This document shows positions 19,920-32,281 of a DNA stretch of 64,000 nt, in pieces. The translations under genes and the position numbers were made by a program. Source of the stretch: Flaveria trinervia (taxonomy: Eukaryota > Streptophyta > Magnoliopsida > Asterales > Asteraceae); the NCBI GenBank assembly GCA_025506515.1, contig CM046452.1, positions 39,713,518-39,777,517 of the forward strand. The letters are read 5' to 3'. Positions within the stretch are counted from its first letter, which is position 1, and each line of letters starts with the position of its first letter. Under the pieces are notes generated by a model. That model was given only the letters and a program-made list of their open reading frames with translations, was not told where the DNA came from and did not search any database.

Positions 19920-22900
19920 ATGGCTAGTCGGTGGACGATGAGCACAAAGCATAACATATGTGCTCATCTAGACATGACATCCCGGAACACGTCTGAGTTC
20001 GCAGGCATCATTTCATTTCTACGGAGATCGAGGATCTTCAAAGCTATCTCCACTCCATGCACCCTATATAGGTCGATATAGCAGGCTTTCTGGGAAAGCG
20101 CTGGTAGATAGGTCCTCAGAGCCTCATCGGATTCGGAATTCCATTTTTGGTCAAGATATTGACATCAGTGAGGAGGACCTTAGGATAGTCTTAGAGTTGG
20201 GAGATGATGGCGATTGTCCTACCAGACTGCACCCGTTGACAGTTCGTGGATGTTTTTTTCGGGCGAAGTACTCGGGGGAAACCAACGCAGGTGTGCTCAA
20301 AAAGAGCAACCTATGCCCCTAGTTCAAATACTTAGCCCATGTGCTACTAAGGTGTATAGCCTCTAGGAAGGGTGGATTTGATGAGTTGTCAGACCAGATC
20401 CATAACGCCTATGTAGCCCTGGTGTTGAACCACTCATTCAGCTTTTTGAGGATGATCTTCACCTACTTTATGGAGAACATAGAGGCCAAAGGCAAGGAAG
20501 GCTTCAACATGTACCCAAATTTCATACAGATGATCATCGACCAGAAGCTTCCTTTTCTGCCCAAGGAGAGAGAGGATGCAATACACTAGAGGTGATAGAT
20601 GATACCACCCTAGGAAGGATGAGGGCTTACTGGGGAAAGCAGGTGAAGCCTTTGGTAAGGAGACTGTTTGGGCACTTGGCCCGAGAGGACTACATGGCGC
20701 CAACGAAGAGGAAGTGGTGTCACGATGATAGTGACTCAGACTCTGAGCGATTGTACTCCCATCTGACGATTCTGATGATGATGATAGTGGTGATGGTGGA
20801 GATACTAGCCCCACCAATCTAGGGCCACTACCACAGATGTTACATCTCCACCATCCACCCACAGAGGAGCTGATATGGCAGGATTCCATTAGGACTTCTT
20901 TCCTGATGAGGAGGAGGAGGATGACGAGGAGCCGTTAGTTCGAACGGTGGGCAACAGGGTGATTGCCACCGAGCGAGGGATTAGGGTGGTAGGTGGACGC
21001 CAGGGTGAGTCTGGGGAGGCTATTACTCATGCGTCTTACACTCCAGACCAGCCCAATAGCCAAGGGGGAGCCACTGTGTCTAAGGGCTCGAGGAGAAAGA
21101 GGATGGCTCAACCCTATGGCAAAAAGGGGAAGAGGCCAAGGTTCATACTGACTACATCCAATCCCATTGCCACAGCCACCACTACTACCACCACATCCAC
21201 AACTACCATAGCTACCACCACCACCACCACTACCACACCACCTATCACTACCACACTCCATCCACTACCACTACAGCCTACCCTTCACCATCCACTAATA
21301 TACCACCACCCATATTCACCACAGCCACACTAGCCACCAAGTCGGACCATCATCCCACCTGACATTCACCACAGGACCATCTCTACCCCCTATTAGGGTA
21401 GAGGGACAGCTGTCAACAATTAACCGTATGGTGCGGAAGCTGTTGGCTGCTGATGAAGAGAAGGCTGCCCAACTATGTCAGCTTGTGGAGCTAAACACTA
21501 CCCAAGCACAACAGATCTCACAGCAAGCTCAGCAAATTTCCTAACTCCAAGAGCATAACTTCCAATCAGCAAAGAGAATAGAGGAGTTGGAGGCCTCTAA
21601 CAAGGCCATCATGCTCAAGTTAAAGGGATCCAAAGATGAGCCCTCAAGATTAGAGAAGGAGATGATGATGATGATGATAAAGAGGATGAAGACAGTGATG
21701 ATGAGGCCAGTGAAGATGAATGGACAAGGGGAAGGTAGAATGATGATGATGATGAAGGAGATGCAGTTGCATCTGCCTTAGCTCAGGGTCAAGAGAGATG
21801 TACAAAGAAAAATCATGACCAAGGAGCCTCATCTTCTGCCGCATCTACTGAGAAGCCAGCTATTCAGGGCAAAAGTAACGATTTTATATTTATATATTTG
21901 AAAGCTTTGTACTTGAATGATGTATTAAAATTATGTAATTAATGTTTATATATCTTTCTCAAATGTTTGAATGTCTTGATAATTACTAACAATTGATGTG
22001 TTACATGTTTAAATCAAGCAGATCAATCATCTCAGCAAGATAAGTATGATGTTACTCCCTTTAAGCAAATCAAGTCTCAACTTACAATAATTCTTGATTT
22101 GCAAGGGATAGTCAGAAGGTCTGTAAGCTATACTCCTGAAGAAGGAGAAATCATTCATGACCTTACTGATGAACAGCTTGATGAGATGTTCCGGCTCAAC
22201 CCGGACGAGATTGTCAAGGACGCTCCTACTTTTGATGTTATAAGTGACGATGAGCTCAATGAGATAGATGAAATCGAGATAGAGGATGTCACTGCTAACA
22301 ATTATTCAGAGTATGCTGACAGAGAGGGAAATATAGTCCCCAACTTTGGTGATACTCTGGTTAGTGATACATTTGACAAGCTGGATCAGATGGAGAAAGA
22401 GTCTGAGAAGAATGAGGGTCAAGCCCATGCCTCAGATGCTGATGTTGACATCAAAAAGGCTGAATGGGCGGCCTGTTTTGCTGAGATCCGAGCCATGCAC
22501 ACTACACAAAAGCCAAATGTCTACACCAAGATGTACAAAGTCAAGAAACACTTAAAGGTGTCAAGCAAGATCATCGCATGGGCTTATTTGTGAGGATCTG
22601 AATGTGTATGCAGTGAAGAGAGAAAAGGGCATAAAGTACTTTAGATTCCCACACGATCTAAAGACTCTCCCTGGTTTTGAGCTCAACCAGCTGGCACGCC
22701 TAAAGTTGTTATATGCTAATTTGAAGAAAATGTCAGGCTGGTTGAGGCTGCATTGAGGAAAGAGTACCACACTAGGTGGGTAAACTTCAGGCCTTAACAA
22801 CCAAAGAGGTACATCAAACGGTTTAAAGTTGATCCTATACTGGAAAGCCTAAGGTAGTGCTGAAATGTTGTCCTCCGCGTACAATGTCCAAATCCCTCTA

Positions 22901-23223
22901 AGGGAAATGCCACAGGACTTCACTCCACACTTCAAGTGGTGGTACTACGATTGGAGAACAAGTGAAGCAGTTATAGTCTTACAAAAGGAGAGCCAAATGG
23001 ATACTATCTGGGTATTTGACCCTATGTGGTTGACTAACTTGTCTGTTAACGATGTTTATACTTTATACAAGTGTCCACTATTCTATGACTCATAGGATAT
23101 TGTACAAGCCCTCCAGTTTCAGAATATGATAAGGCACTGTTTTGCATTTGAGATACATGCCGGAGATACAAGAGAGGAAAAGTACAAGAAATTCGAAGAG
23201 CTAATGAAGAATGTTAGACAATG
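19920..23223 (+). pseudogene. E4 aORF (extra ORF), broken, with a probable intron
   Basis: The start ATG at 19920 (MASRWTMSTKHNICAHL) is followed by the N-terminal family pattern of a FAGIISFL helix, TPCTLYRSI and FWESA. The motif FNMYPNFIQMIID (20503-20541) matches LYPRFI/MYPRFIQ in the other families. Then come a basic cluster (SKGSRRKRMAQPYGKKGKR) near 21085-21140, a Thr-rich low-complexity stretch (21170-21300), a coiled coil (about 21400-21600) and an acidic Asp-rich tract (21661-21720). A probable intron lies at 21875-22021. Next is an open stretch 22102-22593 (EEGEIIHDLTDEQLDEMF). The C-terminal block FTPHFKWWYYDW lies near 22921-22950, ending near 23223. Several stops and frameshifts. 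Function unknown. Confidence 0.72.
21875..22021 (+). other. Probable spliceosomal intron in E4 aORF (147 bp)
   Basis: Donor AAA|GTAACG at 21875 and acceptor TCAAGCAG ending 22021. A perfect TACTAAC branch-point consensus lies at 21984-21990, and the interior is strongly AT-rich. Removing it keeps the reading phase between the acidic-tract frame upstream and the EEGEII frame downstream, while the unspliced sequence has stops. Confidence 0.6.
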
Positions 23224-23238
23224 ATGTAAACTAGGTCC

Positions 23239-23249
23239 AAGTGGGAGTT
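23239..23249 (+). other. E4 PPT
   Basis: AAGTGGGAGTT abuts the TGTTGATACAC start of the LTR. Confidence 0.75.
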
Positions 23250-23973
23250 TGTTGATACACATGTTCCTAGTTTAGGAGCTTAATGTAAAATGTCTTTCAT
23301 GTCTTACATATATGTAATTGAATGGGTGTGAATGAAATGCAATGTATGGTTGATGCATATATTGTTTAATATTTCATTTTTATTGTGTAATAAAGTATAT
23401 TGAACTAACTATATAGGTTTGAGGTTATTGTACATAGTTCTTAGTCAATAATGATTGAGAAACATGTTTAAACTTAATCGTGTGAAGTTCTCATGCTAAT
23501 GGACCATACGCATGAATACTTCAGGATAATGGACCAGTCGCACGATTGAACCAGGAGACGGGATGAGTCACATAATTGAGAGATAAGATTGACTCAGTCG
23601 CACGACTGGACCTTCATTCGTGCGGATAGATCAATCGCATGCTTCAGTCGCACGACTGAACCATGCTAATGGTTCAGTCATACGAATGGAAAACCCTAAC
23701 CTAAAAATACCACCTAATTCATGGAAAAACAAAAAAATTCGAATACCTACGAACATAACCGTACCCTAGCCGTCCAAAGACTCAAGAAAACCTATTCCAA
23801 CTTCATAGATCATAGTTGATCGTGTTCTAATCATTCATTACATTTCATTAATCATTAGATTGATCTTAACTGTGTTCTCCCTGATTGGATCGCCAATCAA
23901 ATAGGATTCCGCACTATTTGAGTTGGTATATGCGCAGAATCAGTTAGTACTCTGTACATACACGGTCCTAACA
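23250..23973 (+). repeat. E4 3' LTR (724 bp)
   Basis: Starts TGTTGATACACATG and ends CGGTCCTAACA. It aligns in reverse with the split E6 LTR, whose two parts sum to about 727 bp after removal of E7 and one target copy. U3 dyads CAGTCGCACGACTG occur at 23595-23608 and 23645-23658, with decayed copies around them. A TATA-like ACCTAAAAATACC follows near 23698-23711. Directly after the LTR comes E5 integrase coding sequence. Confidence 0.87.
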
Positions 23974-24834
23974 GTGATGAGTCAACACTTTGGCATAAAC
24001 GTATGTGTCATGTAAATTTTAAGTCAATGAATAAATTGGCTAAAAATAACTTGGTACATGGTTTTCCTAAAAAGGAATTTTTCTGCAAAGACAATTGTGT
24101 TGCATGCCTGAAAGGGAAGCAACACAGGGCCTCTCATAAATCCAAAAGTGTTACTCTATTACTACTCTATACACTTACTGCACATGGATCTTTTTGGTCC
24201 CACAAGTATAATGAGCATTGGAAGGAAATCATACTGCCTTTTGATAGTTGATGATTTTACAATATTTACATGGGTATTCTTTATAAGAACTAAAGATGAA
24301 ACTATTAAAACATTAAAATCTTTTATTCTTAAAATAGAAAATCAAATTGATCATAAGGTTAAGATTATAAGAAGTGATCAAGGGACTGAGTTTAAGAACT
24401 TCATTCTTGACTCATTCTGCAACTCAAAAGGGATTGCCAGACAATATGGTGCTCCCAGAACTCCTTAAAAATATGGTATTGCTGAGAGGAGGAACAGGAC
24501 ACTTATTGAGGCTGCTCGAACTATGTTAGCTGATTCCAAACTACCTCTAACATTCTGGGCAGAGACAGTCAGCACTGCATGCTATGTGCAGAACAAAGTT
24601 CTTGTAGTTAAGCCACATGGAAAAACCCCTTATGAGCTATGGAACAAGAGGCCACCATTCATTGGCTTTCTAAGGTCCTTTGGCAGTAGGTGTACCATAC
24701 TTAACACAAAAGACAACTTAGCAAAATTTGCTAAAAAGTCGGATGATGCTATCTTTGTGGATACTCTTCTAGTTCCAAAGCTTACAGAGTATACAACATT
24801 AAGAATCAACAATTTGAGGAGTCATCCAATATAG
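23974..24834 (+). pseudogene. E5 pol: GAG-pre-integrase and integrase
   Basis: DESTLWHKRMCHVNFKSMN, with Cys in place of Gly before the second His, and CVACLKGKQH form the zinc domain. A frameshift near 24150 precedes LLHMDLFGPTSIMSIG. The core continues to IIRSDQGTEFKN. A stop interrupts the APRTP-K-Y region near 24467, and the catalytic Glu block reads GIAERRNRTLIEAA. The C-terminal part is FLRSFGSRCTILNTKDNLAKF. Confidence 0.8.
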
Positions 24835-25461
24835 TTGTTAATGAGCACACTCCTTGTGTTAGGGGGAATGGCCCGGATCATATCTTTGATTTGGAATTGT
24901 TTCCATACTATTCTAAGCCTTCTTGTTTCAGTTGGAATAGGTGCTCAAAATGATGTTGATGCTCATGCTAATCAACTGTTTGAGCTACCCAGACCTCTTC
25001 CAGGTTCTCCAAGAGATGCAATAAATCAAGCTCCCATTATTCACAGATCAGAAAGTATAACCATATTAAGGAATAGTGAAGCTTCAACTAGTGAATCACC
25101 TACTGATCCTCAAAACTCATCAGGTGATCCAACACAACACCAAGCTGAGGGAGGTAGCATTTTGAAGGAACAGGTGACTGTTAATGCTACTTCACAACCA
25201 ATAATTGATGATGTTTCTCTTTCATTCAATCAGTCCACATTGAATGAACTTGAAACAATAGCAAAACAAAGTGTTCCAGTTCCCGAGCAAAATATGTCTA
25301 ATATGGACTTATCTTTGCAACTGGAAGTGATTCCTCATTTAAGGATTCACAACACTCACCTAGCTAAGAACATCATTGGGGATGTCTCTGAAGGTGTGAG
25401 AACAAGAGGGCAGACTCATCATGGGAATGTCTGCTTATACTCATGCTTCTTATCCCAATAG
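24835..25461 (+). pseudogene. E5 pol: integrase-RT linker
   Basis: An open stretch of low-complexity Ser/Pro/Asn-rich sequence ending THHGNVCLYSCFLSQ. It matches the position of the poorly conserved linker between integrase and RT in the other elements. No catalytic motif is expected or seen. Confidence 0.65.
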
Positions 25462-26505
25462 AACCCAAGAAGGTGGAAGATGGCTTGAAAGATAGTAGCT
25501 GGGTTGAATCAGTGCAAGAGAAGCTGGTTCAATTCAAAAGACAGAAGGTTTGGAACCTATGTCCGCTACCATCTGGTCAAGTACCAATAGACACTAAATG
25601 GGTTTTCAGGAACAAAAGAGATGACAGAGGCTTGATCATCAAGATCAACATAAGACTGGTAGTTCAAGGTTACACCCAATAGGAAGGAGTTAATTATACT
25701 GATGTCTTTGCACCTATAGCAAGACTTGAAGCAATTAGGATCTTCCTTGCTTATGTTGCTTCCAAGAACTTTACTGTCTACCAGCTTGATGTCAAGTGTG
25801 CCTTTCTATATGGGGATATAGGTAGGGAAGTGTATGTGTGCCAACCTCTAGGATTTGAAGACCCATAACATCCTTACTATGTGTGCAAATTGGATAAAGC
25901 TCTATATGGGCTGCATCAAGCACCAAGGCTATGGTATGAGACTATGTCTCAATTTCTCCATAAGAATGGCTACACCAGAGGAACCATTGACAAGAATTTA
26001 TTCATAAGGAAGTCTGATAAGGACATCTTGCTTGTTCAAGTCTATGTTGATGACATCATATTTGGTTCTTCATATAACCAAATGTATAAGGACTTGGAAA
26101 GCATTATGAAGAAGAAGTTTGAGATGAGTTCCATGGGAAAAATGGATTTTTTCCTTGGAATTCAGGTGAGCAACTGAAGGAAGGGTTTTTCATTAATCAA
26201 TCTAAGCATGCCAATGACATCTTAGAAATATTTGAGATGAAAGATTGCAAGCCAGCCAAGACACCCATACCCAGAAACCATAATCTTTGTCCTGACTTTG
26301 AGGGGGAGGATACTGAGCAACATCAGTATAGAGTGATTATTGGTTCTCTGATGTATCTCACAGCCAGTAGACTTGATATTATGTTTGCAACTTGTATCTG
26401 TGCAAGATATAAGGCTGCTCCAAAGATGTCTCACCTAGTTGCTGCCAAGAGAATCCTCAGATACCTCAAAGGAGCACCTAAACTTGGTCTCTGGTATCCT
26501 AGAAA
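25443..26505 (+). pseudogene. E5 pol: reverse transcriptase
   Basis: Clear RT with VWNLCPLPSGQVPIDTKWVFR, then RLVVQGYTQ followed by a stop at 25681. The frame goes on through FAPIARLEAIRIFLAYVAS, YQLDVKCAFLYGD, a stop at 25866, and KLDKALYGLHQAPRLWYE. YVDD is at 26043-26054. A stop and a frameshift occur near 26175. The connection block reads IGSLMYLTASRLDIMFA. It is among the better kept RTs in the window. Confidence 0.85.
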
Positions 26506-26986
26506 CAATGATTTTAATCTCTATGGATACTCTGACAGTGACTATGGTGGCTGCAACATTGACAAGAAATCAACATCAGGAGGATGTCAATTTCTTGGTG
26601 GAAGGATCATCTTATGGCAATGCATGAAACAATCCTGTGTCTCTACATCAACTGCTAAAGCTGAATACATCGCTGCTGCTAGTTGCTGTGCTCAACTGCT
26701 GTGGGTTCAAAATCAGATGTTTGACTATGGATTCAACCTTATGAGCACTCTTATCCATATTGACAACAATAGTGCTATCTCCATCACTGAAAATCCAGTG
26801 AAGCACTCCAAGAGAAATCACATTGATATCAGGTACCATTTTATTAGAGATATTCATGAGAAGAATCTAATTAAACTAATCAAAGTTGATTCAAATGAAC
26901 AATATGCTAACTTGTTCACCAAAGCTTTTGATGAAAAAAGATTTAAGTATCTTATAACAGCTATTGGGATGATACACATTGATTAG
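26506..26986 (+). pseudogene. E5 pol: RNase H
   Basis: One uninterrupted stretch with LYGYSDSDYGGCNIDKKSTSG, then TAKAEYIAAASCCAQLLW, then HIDNNSAISITENPVKHS. It ends FTKAFDEKRFKYLITAIGMI at the natural stop. The catalytic SDSDYGG, AEYIAA and DNNSA blocks are intact. It lies on an otherwise broken pol. Confidence 0.83.
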
Positions 26987-27579
26987 TTACCTCTTTTGAA
27001 AACCTTTTAATGTTTAAAGTCTTATGTCAATACAAATTAAGCCCTGTTACAAAATATCTCTCTAAAATCATCTAAGTATAAATTTCTTCTGAAGAGAAAT
27101 TAACCCTAGGAAGTTATTTTCATATCATCCGAAGAAAAAATTCTCCAAGGATAATTTCTTCTCAGAAGAGTTTTTAGTCTCGGAAGAAGCAATTGATTTC
27201 ATATCAAATCTACTTCCGAAGCTTACAAAATCTCTCCCATCGGAAAGCAATCTCTACTCTCGGAAGTAACTTTTACCTTCAGAAGTAGGAATTGCATTCG
27301 AAAGACAAATTACCTTCAGAAATGTTTTATATTCGGAAGATAGATTTTACCGTGTAACGGAACTCTCTTAGGCCCCGCACTACAAAAAGCAAAGATTTTG
27401 TTAATGATGTTGGATTATTTAACTGAATTTAACGTTACCACCCCTGTCACTTCATCCACTAAACCGTCATTTCACCTTATCCTAACACTTTACCGCCATT
27501 CCACAAATTTTACAGCCCTAAAAGTTTCATTGTTTCCAAATTCACCCAAGCTCAAACTGATCTACCTTCACATTTTCCC
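26987..27579 (+). promoter_or_regulatory. E5 spacer with CTTCCGAAG-type array before aORF
   Basis: No ORF that matches a known family. From about 27085 to 27350 it holds ten or so degenerate copies of a CTTCCGAAG / CGGAAG / TCAGAAG motif (exact at 27213-27221). The same motif is dense in the E5 LTR U3 (31800-32065). A clear TATA box was not found. The aORF ATG follows at 27580. Confidence 0.6.
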
Positions 27580-30500
27580 ATGGCCCTAAATCCTCAACAC
27601 AACCAAGTCACCCTATATGCGGGCTTCTCTGAAATGATCGCATTCATCACCCAATCATCCTACTACACATCCTTGACTGTTAATCCCACAGTTTACCTAA
27701 CCACATGACCGAATATTGGGGAAACGATCAGGTCGAAACCCTATATGGGGTTGGTGTAATATGATCCCGCATTTGTGGCTAAGAGTTGGTCATCTCTGAA
27801 CAACTCATGAGGGAGCATCTGGAGCTTCATGATGAAGGTGCCCCTACTGAGTTCCCCAAGATAGTTAAAAACACCTACATCCTCATGGGATACGGTGGAG
27901 ACGTGAGCTGGTCGACTGTCTACAAATTCAACTTCTCCTACAACTAGAAGTTCCTCCTGCACATTGTCCTTCACTGCTGGTCAAACAAATTTGGGGGATG
28001 GGATCAAATCCCATATAAACTAGGGTGCCTAGTTCATGGATTGGTAAGAGGCCTGCGCTCAACTACTCAAGATTTGTGCTTCTTAATCTCATTGGAAATC
28101 TTCAGAATGAAACATTATTTATGTATCCCAAATTTTTTTAGCACATCATTAATTGTGAGCTAGACCAGAGTCGGCTTGTATGTGCAGCCACTCTGTCAAT
28201 CCCGTACATGAGGCCAACCATCTTCAAGACATTGAAGAGGGTATCCACCAACTTCACTAGAAGGTACGCTTCTTTACCTCCTTGTATGACTGAGCATATC
28301 GCTCCTGGTGACATCCTTGTTCACCCCACACGTGATGAACCCACACCAGCAACTGCAACCACAATGCCAACACTACTTCTCCTCCCATAACTATTACCTA
28401 TAGAAGACACCCTAAACGAACCCTTGTTCAATCTACTCTGATTGAACGAGCTCCTCCTGTTCAACCTAAAAAGGATAGAGTGGAACATTGGCTCCCACTC
28501 AGTCTGAGGTCTCACCTTCCTTCACTATCGACCTCAATATGGATCTTGAGTCTCCTCAGTCTTAAACCCATGAGCCCATTACCCAATCTAAAAGCCCTTA
28601 GGGTGAGTCTTTACACTCCTCTGAGCAAGCAATAAGGGACAACCCAATCAGTGGTTTAATGCTTGTAGACATGACTAAGTTCCCAGGTCAGTAGGTTAAC
28701 CTCCTTATCTTTCACTGACCTTCTTTTTATAACTGATGAAGAGATATCATCTCTCCATGGTAATGTTGTTGATCTACAAAACCCTCTCCAAGATCAACAG
28801 AGCTAGAGAAACCTCTTATCTCTAGCCCCATTGGAAAACCACTACTGAGGTAAGTCCCACTAGTGTGGAGGGGACTCATGCAGATTCAGCTACCACTACA
28901 GAAGGGCCTCAATGGACCCTATGTATAGTGGTAACGATTCTAAGACCGATTCTCCGGCAACCATGCCTTTGATGACGCTGAAAGAGACATCACTAAGCTA
29001 GGGAAACCAAGGTGCCGGGAAACCACATCTGGCGGTGAGGCAGAACATACTAGGTATGTTACCTCATCTCCCAATGATTCTTCAAAAGAAGATGAGGGAA
29101 GCATGCAAATCTTCATTAAAGACCTACTATCTAAAGTCCCAAACCTCGAATCCAAGGTTAGGACTTTAGAAGAAAGGTCTGCCACTCAGCAACTTGAGAT
29201 TGACAACCTCAAGGCTCAACTAGTTGAGAAACATATTGAGAGTTCTGTTAGGCACGTACCTATTCAGGTCTCCTTGACCTCTTCCTCCAGCTCATCTAGC
29301 TCTCAAGATGATGCTACCAAAAAGGGGGAGATTGTTCAGAGACAAACATCTGAGGACTCATAGAGCCAATCTTCGACTTCTAAATATTTGGCTCCTATCA
29401 CAACTTCTTCTGAGCCATCTCAAGTCACTCTAACAATTAATTCAAGGATGCTCAAAGATCTCTACAGCTTCTTTTCTCAGTTGTTGTTGAGATCTGCTTG
29501 TGATCAGCCAAGTCTTGATGCTGCCATGATATACTTTGGAGCTGAAGAGCTTTAGAGGCTAATTGCACCTTCTACCACTATGGAAGAAGTTGGTCAACCT
29601 AAGGTCCACATGGAACTTGAGATTCAATTCGAAGGGCAAATGGTGACTGATGGCCTAGCAACTGAAACAGTTGGGGTATAATATGCATTCCCTCTTACTT
29701 CCGAAGCTGAAGTTAAAGCCTCAGAAGAACAAGCTGAATCTTCCGAAGCTGAAACGGAAGCTGCAGATGGAGTGTTCAAAATGTCCGAGGAACTAATCAT
29801 CACACATGCAATCCTAGAAATGACATCTGAGGTGAACAGTGAGGACTTTCTGGATCAACCTCCTGTCCAAACACCCTCTCTACCTCTCTCTCAATTAGAA
29901 TCCACTGTCCAAGAACCCCCAAAGTCCAGTTCTTCAAAAGATAACAAAGGAAAATAGAAGATGACTGCAGAAGAGCTTTAAGAAGAGGAGAAGATTGAGA
30001 AGCTAAAAAGAAAAGGAAGACTTCCAACTGGGAAGCTGTTGGCTGCTAGTACAAAAGCAGCTACAGCTAACCAGGAGGATGTCAACAACAAAAAGAGAAA
30101 AGAGATCATTGGCCAGCTCATTCAGCTTGGAGCTACCAATGAAGAAACACTCTTGCTACCATTAGAGGAGTTGGTGAAACTATAAAAGGCAACCAGGCTG
30201 CAGCAGGAAGTAGCAAGGTTGGTCTTAGAGGAAGAGAAGGAAAAGGAACAAAGGGAAGCTGACATGCAGCTCAAGAGGGAAAGGATAGATTTCCTAACTT
30301 CCAGAGGCTTCTCTCTTTAAGAACTTTCTCCACATAATGATGAAACAATCCTTTGGCTCTTCAACAAAGAGCAGGATCAAATGGAGAAACAAAGAAAAAG
30401 AGTTGCAAGAGAAAAGTTGAAGGAAAAGAAGAAGAATGAAGAAGACGGAAGAAGAAGCAAGGGCATCTGCAACTAGGAAGATAGGTGACAAAGCCTGGAT

Positions 30501-31690
30501 GAAAGACTATCTCCGGGCTCACGGCTTCTTTGGAAGGCAGGTGGGTCCCATGTTTGAAAGGACACTCCAATGAATTGTCAGTGAGATCAAAGCTGACATT
30601 CGTTCAGGGAAAACAAGAGAGATGTACAGAAGGGTATAGGGGATAACCTTCACACCAACCACTCAACCCCAACCTGAACCAATTCCCACTCCCTTCACCA
30701 TCAAAACTGAACCTTACACTCCTGAACCCACACCTCTACGTTCATCCACCTCCTCTCCTCAACCACCAAAACTCCCCATCCTTCAACCAAAAACTCTTAC
30801 CCGAACCACCTCACCACATCCTACCCATCTCACCTATCCCTTTATCCTTCCAAACATCTCTCTCTAGAAGAGTTCAAAAGCATCAAGAATAGGCTCATCA
30901 ATTGCACAACCTGAGCAATATCTCCTGTGAGGAAGACTACATCAAGCTAGCCTATGTCAATGGATCTTCACGTTCCCTCACAAGTGTTCAATTTCTTGAT
31001 CTACCCAGAAGAACACTGGACCAGACTGCAGTACTTCTAGGTATCAACTCAGAATCGTTAAATGATGAAGAGATGAAACTAAGAAGGAAGCTGGTGACTC
31101 TATTGGATACATGGAAATAGGACAAGATTCCCAGTCAGTCTCTTGTGCCTAAAACGAATATACTCCAGTGGAGGTTCGATGAAGCTACTCACAACTTTGT
31201 AGTGAAAAGAGAGAATAGTGAAGTTAACAGGCTGAATGCCACCTCTTTGCTACACTCCAGCAGATTTGATATTGCTGAGTTAGCAGAGAAACCATTCTCT
31301 AATCCCTCCAACTTTGAAACTGCTGCTCACATCAAGAATCATCTCAGCAGTCTTCATTTGGTTGAGTTAATAGCAAATGCTAAGATTGAGGAAGAGTTAA
31401 GACTGAGAAGAAAGGAAGAAAAGGATAGATCTCCTACCAAGGGCACAACCTTTCTATAGATGGTGGAAGGTCCTCAATTGGAACCTATAGTTTGATGGGA
31501 ATATGATTATAGCTCCCATCAACTAACTCTTTTCAAAGGGACACAACAAAGGGTACATCTCATTCAAGGCGATAGACTTGAGATTCTGTTAACCAAATAT
31601 TTATACAAACTTCTCAGCACCACATCACGGAAGAACAAGGAGACTAATAAGTATTTACTCTCCCTGGTGCTGAAAGTTTTGAGGAGTAGA
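27580..31690 (+). pseudogene. E5 aORF (extra ORF), broken
   Basis: The start ATG at 27580 (MALNPQHNQVTLYAGFSEMI) is followed by the family pattern IAFITQSSYYTSLTVNPTVY. The equivalent of MYPRFIQ is FMYPKFF near 28118-28140. Then come a Pro/Thr-rich region, a coiled coil (LEERSATQQLEIDNLKAQLV) near 29155-29230 and a KKGEI motif over a PPT-like run (29319-29331). A Glu-rich stretch near 29700-29760 contains CTTCCGAAG twice. A long K/E-rich helical region (about 29990-30460), a Pro-rich stretch (30655-30850) and a C-terminal block with LQWRFDEATHNFVVKREN near 31165-31215 complete it. Many stops and frameshifts. Function unknown. Confidence 0.72.
29319..29331 (+). other. PPT-like run inside E5 aORF
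   Basis: AAAAAGGGGGAGA coding KKGE and followed by TTGTT, so it looks like a PPT next to an LTR start. It matches the runs in the family I aORFs. Confidence 0.4.
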
Positions 31691-31718
31691 AACAAATGAG
31701 GTTTTGGTAGCATCAACC

Positions 31719-31728
31719 TAGGGGAGTT
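31719..31728 (+). other. E5 PPT
   Basis: TAGGGGAGTT directly before the TGTGGATC start of the LTR. Confidence 0.7.
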
Positions 31729-31799
31729 TGTGGATCAAGAAGAAGGCTGGTGCAATGAAAACCCAATCACTTAGACAAATTTTGGTGCTGCTTACAAAG

Positions 31800-32065
31800 G
31801 CTTCCGAAGCCAAGTGTGGAACATCCGAAGGAAGTAGAGTTCTTCCAAAGACAAAGTAAGAGTTCCACTTTCGAAGGCAAAGCTCTACTTCCAATGATAA
31901 AGTATTCACTTCCGAAGAAGAAGTCTCAAAAGAAGAAATCAGAAGACTACTTCTGAAGTATAAAGAAAGAAGAAGTTTTCAAGCATCGGAAGAAACAGCC
32001 TCTTCCGAAGTATATTGGCTTCAGAAGTACTTGTTCTTCTGAAGCCATTTAACCTTCGGAAGACA
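31800..32065 (+). repeat. E5 U3 array of CTTCCGAAG
   Basis: Dense near-palindromic copies of CTTC-C/G-GAAG and TTCAGAAG between the LTR start and the promoter. It shares its motif with the pre-aORF spacer of the same element. Confidence 0.75.
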
Positions 32066-32253
32066 CTGCTATGAACCAGTGGACATAAGTATGGTCTCTA
32101 ACATTCCGGTGCAGACCTCTAATACTGCATGACGTTTTCTCAAAGAGCCATGTAGTTGACCATACTTTATTCAATGTTCACCTTTTTATTTACTACAAGT
32201 TACCAACTTTAGTCGGTGACAAAAGGTAAGTCAGGGACATGTCCTAACTACCA

Positions 32254-32281
32254 TATCTCAGATAAAGTCTTATCTGAGATA
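32254..32281. repeat. Perfect hairpin in E5 LTR U3
   Basis: Arms TATCTCAGATAA and TTATCTGAGATA (12 bp, fully complementary) flank a 4-bp AGTC loop, about 80 bp upstream of the TATA box. A smaller palindrome GGACATGTCC lies about 10 bp before it. Confidence 0.8.

Larger units (their letters stand above)
15998..23973 (+). mobile_element. E4: 3' half of a SIRE-like copia element (family II)
   Basis: Starts inside RT and runs RT, RNase H, internal PPT, array spacer, aORF, PPT, 3' LTR. Assigning pol, spacer and aORF to one element rests on their colinear order and on the CAGTCGCACGACTG motif shared by the spacer (18885-19170) and the terminal LTR. E5 integrase begins directly after the LTR, so E4 inserted into E5. 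Confidence 0.75.

Noticed and set aside
17382..19920. A complete LTR following E4 RNase H
   Set aside because: The start TGTTAAATTAG after a PPT is suggestive, but I found no matching end, PBS or second copy. A U3-like relic is the safer reading.
21170..21300. Host gene encoding a Thr-rich protein
   Set aside because: The ACC/ACT microsatellite lies inside the decayed E4 aORF, between its basic cluster and coiled coil.
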